Positions 4,762-5,913 of a DNA stretch of 5,913 bases are shown one piece after another. The notes under the pieces are model-generated. The model did not search any database, was not told the origin of the DNA, and was given only the letters and a program-made list of their open reading frames with translations. Where the stretch lies: contig JAKPBM010000057.1 of NCBI GenBank assembly GCA_029778935.1, positions 1 to 5,913 on the forward strand. The letters are read 5' to 3'. Source of the stretch: Bacillota bacterium. GTDB lineage: Bacteria > Bacillota > Clostridia > Oscillospirales > QAMX01. Made by a program: the position numbers and the translations under genes. Positions within the stretch are counted from its first letter, which is position 1. Each line of letters starts with the position of its first letter.

Positions 4762-5790
4762 ATGAAAAAACTCGCTTTGGTGGGCTGCGGCGGTATCGGC
4801 CGATACCATTTGGGCCACATTCTGCAGTTTACCGACCTGGTGGAGCCTGTGGCGTTCTGCGACCTTCTGCCCGAGCGGGCGGAAGCCTTCGTCGCCCAGG
4901 CCGGCAGCGGCAAGGCGTACACGGACTTCTGGCGCATGCTGGACGAAACCAACCCCGACATGGTGTTCCTCTGCGTACCGCCTACGGAGCACGGCCCCAT
5001 GGAACGGGAGCTTATTTCCCGGAAAATCCCCTTCTTTGTCGAAAAGCCCATCGCCTTACACTGGGACACGGCCAAGGCCATTTCTGACGCTATCGACGAA
5101 ATCGGCCTGATTACAGCCGTCGGCTTCCAATGCCGGTATGACCTGCTGGCCGACAAGCTGGCCGCGTTCGCCAAAGAGAACGAAGTTGTTTACATCAACT
5201 GCACGCGGTTTGGCGGCGTGCCGCGCCAGCCCTGGTGGAAGAAAAAGGCCCTTTCCGGCGGCCAGTTGTTAGAGCAGACCATCCACCAGCTGGACTATAT
5301 CCGTTACACCTACGGCGAGCCGGACACGGTGTTTGCCATAGGCGCTCGGGGCTTTGTGAAGGATATCGAAGGCTACGATACGGACGACCTCTCCGCCGCC
5401 GTAGTCACCATGGAAAACGGCGCGCTCTTAAACATCGCCACCGGCTGCTATGCGCGCGGCGGCGACGCTTACGAGTCGAAGTTGATTTACAGCGCCAAGG
5501 ATAAGCGGGCGGAACTGTTCCTCCTGACGCGGCTGGACGTTTACGGCGAAAACCTCGAAGTAAAGCCCCACGACAGCGAACTGGTTACGGTGGAGAACAA
5601 CAAAGTGTCCTACCGCCACCAGGGCGACGCGGGGATTGCCTGCGACCGCACGTTTATCGAAGCCGTCATCAGCGGCGATGGCTCCGCTATCCGCTCGCCG
5701 TATAAGGACGGGCTTCGGTCTCTGGCCTTCGCCCTGGCCTACAACGAATCCATGGAAACGGGCCGGCCGGCGAAAGTGCGCAAGGTGTAA
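4762..5790 (+). CDS. Gfo/Idh/MocA family NAD(P)-dependent sugar oxidoreductase
   Basis: The 342-aa protein starts MKKLALVGCGGIGRYHLGHI, with a GxGxxG Rossmann turn at residues 8-13 and Asp34 after the second strand (VAFCDLLPERA), where the ribose-binding acidic residue is expected. VFLCVPPTEHGP (68-79) and the family signature EKP (94-96, FFVEKPIALHW) follow. The C-terminal substrate domain carries GGQLLEQTIHQLDYIRYTYGEP (166-187), whose His175 and Asp178 match the usual catalytic/substrate HxxD. These enzymes oxidise or reduce one hydroxyl of sugars, sugar acids or inositols, often at C3. The start is supported by GGGAGGA (4749-4755, 6 nt upstream). An upstream in-frame extension to 4570 overlaps the previous gene and lacks a ribosome site, so it was not used. 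It is the last gene of the operon. Substrate is unknown; oxidation of a glycoside or released sugar for the TIM barrel to process is the inferred role. Confidence 0.9.
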   Translation: MKKLALVGCGGIGRYHLGHILQFTDLVEPVAFCDLLPERAEAFVAQAGSGKAYTDFWRMLDETNPDMVFLCVPPTEHGPMERELISRKIPFFVEKPIALHWDTAKAISDAIDEIGLITAVGFQCRYDLLADKLAAFAKENEVVYINCTRFGGVPRQPWWKKKALSGGQLLEQTIHQLDYIRYTYGEPDTVFAIGARGFVKDIEGYDTDDLSAAVVTMENGALLNIATGCYARGGDAYESKLIYSAKDKRAELFLLTRLDVYGENLEVKPHDSELVTVENNKVSYRHQGDAGIACDRTFIEAVISGDGSAIRSPYKDGLRSLAFALAYNESMETGRPAKVRKV

Positions 5791-5817
5791 GTTGTAACGT
5801 AAAGCAATATGCTTAAC

Positions 5818-5856
5818 AGCAAGACCACGCGTAAAGGCGTGGTCTTGCTTTATTTT
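5818..5856 (+). terminator. Strong intrinsic terminator ending the sugar operon
   Basis: AGCAAGACCACGC (5818-5830) and GCGTGGTCTTGCT (5837-5849) form a perfect 13-bp stem with a 6-nt loop, followed by TTATTTT. It begins 27 nt after the oxidoreductase stop and marks the operon's 3' end. Confidence 0.9.
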
Positions 5857-5913
5857 GAGGTGATAAGATGTCGTTGATACAGGTGTAAAGGTGCGTCCTT
5901 GCCTGGGCAATAT
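5857..5913 (+). other. Window end after the operon terminator; no supported gene
   Basis: A GAGGTGAT motif precedes an ATG at 5868, but the frame stops after six codons (MSLIQV, TAA 5886-5888). It could be a tiny leader peptide or the ruined start of a gene, but the window ends too soon to tell. Confidence 0.3.

Noticed and set aside
5803..5815. Small palindrome AAGCA-ATA-TGCTT before the final terminator
   Set aside because: It is too short to claim as an operator or terminator, and its position downstream of the last gene suggests no role.
5428..5910. 160-codon minus-strand frame at the right edge
   Set aside because: It lies opposite the oxidoreductase and across the operon terminator, and shows no family motif, so it is a shadow frame.

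Overview
The window carries a carbohydrate-catabolism locus from a bacterium that is probably a Firmicute of the Clostridia or Bacilli type. That guess rests on strong AGGAGG-type ribosome sites, near-consensus vegetative promoters in AT-rich spacers, GC-rich coding sequence, and the gene mix (GH4 enzyme, LacI-type regulator, GHL6-type hydrolase). Nothing in the window fixes the genus, and no transporter, RNA gene, insertion sequence or CRISPR array is visible.

Layout. Positions 1-140 (minus strand) hold the first 46 codons of a GH4 family alpha-glycosidase that runs off the window. A 500-bp spacer follows (141-640). It contains back-to-back promoters for the GH4 gene and for a short plus-strand transcript, a palindromic operator just downstream of each, an intrinsic terminator that would end the plus transcript after about 190 nt, and a separate promoter for the next gene. 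Positions 641-1645 encode a full-length LacI/GalR-type repressor in one continuous frame except for a single in-frame amber codon at codon 98. A terminator, a further operator-like site and a second terminator-like hairpin fill 1646-1902. A strong promoter (1903-1931) then starts a three-gene operon: a 641-aa GHL6-type putative glycosidase (1965-3890), a 280-aa sugar isomerase/epimerase-like TIM barrel (3893-4735) and a 342-aa Gfo/Idh/MocA oxidoreductase (4762-5790). A 13-bp stem terminator closes it.

How it may work together. GH4 enzymes cleave glycosides by transient NAD-dependent oxidation of the sugar ring. A Gfo/Idh/MocA dehydrogenase beside a metal-dependent TIM barrel is the pairing found in known oxidise-then-eliminate glycoside and C-glycoside breakdown routes. 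The locus may therefore be a small redox-based deglycosylation module with an added GHL6 hydrolase. Its substrate cannot be read from the sequence. Three operator-like sites sharing TGTTTACYAAA suggest one LacI-type regulator controls the locus, but the only regulator present here carries the amber codon. Whether this is a fresh lesion, a sequence error or a tolerated readthrough is the main open question. The other notable element is the orphan ~190-nt transcription unit driven by a perfect consensus promoter.
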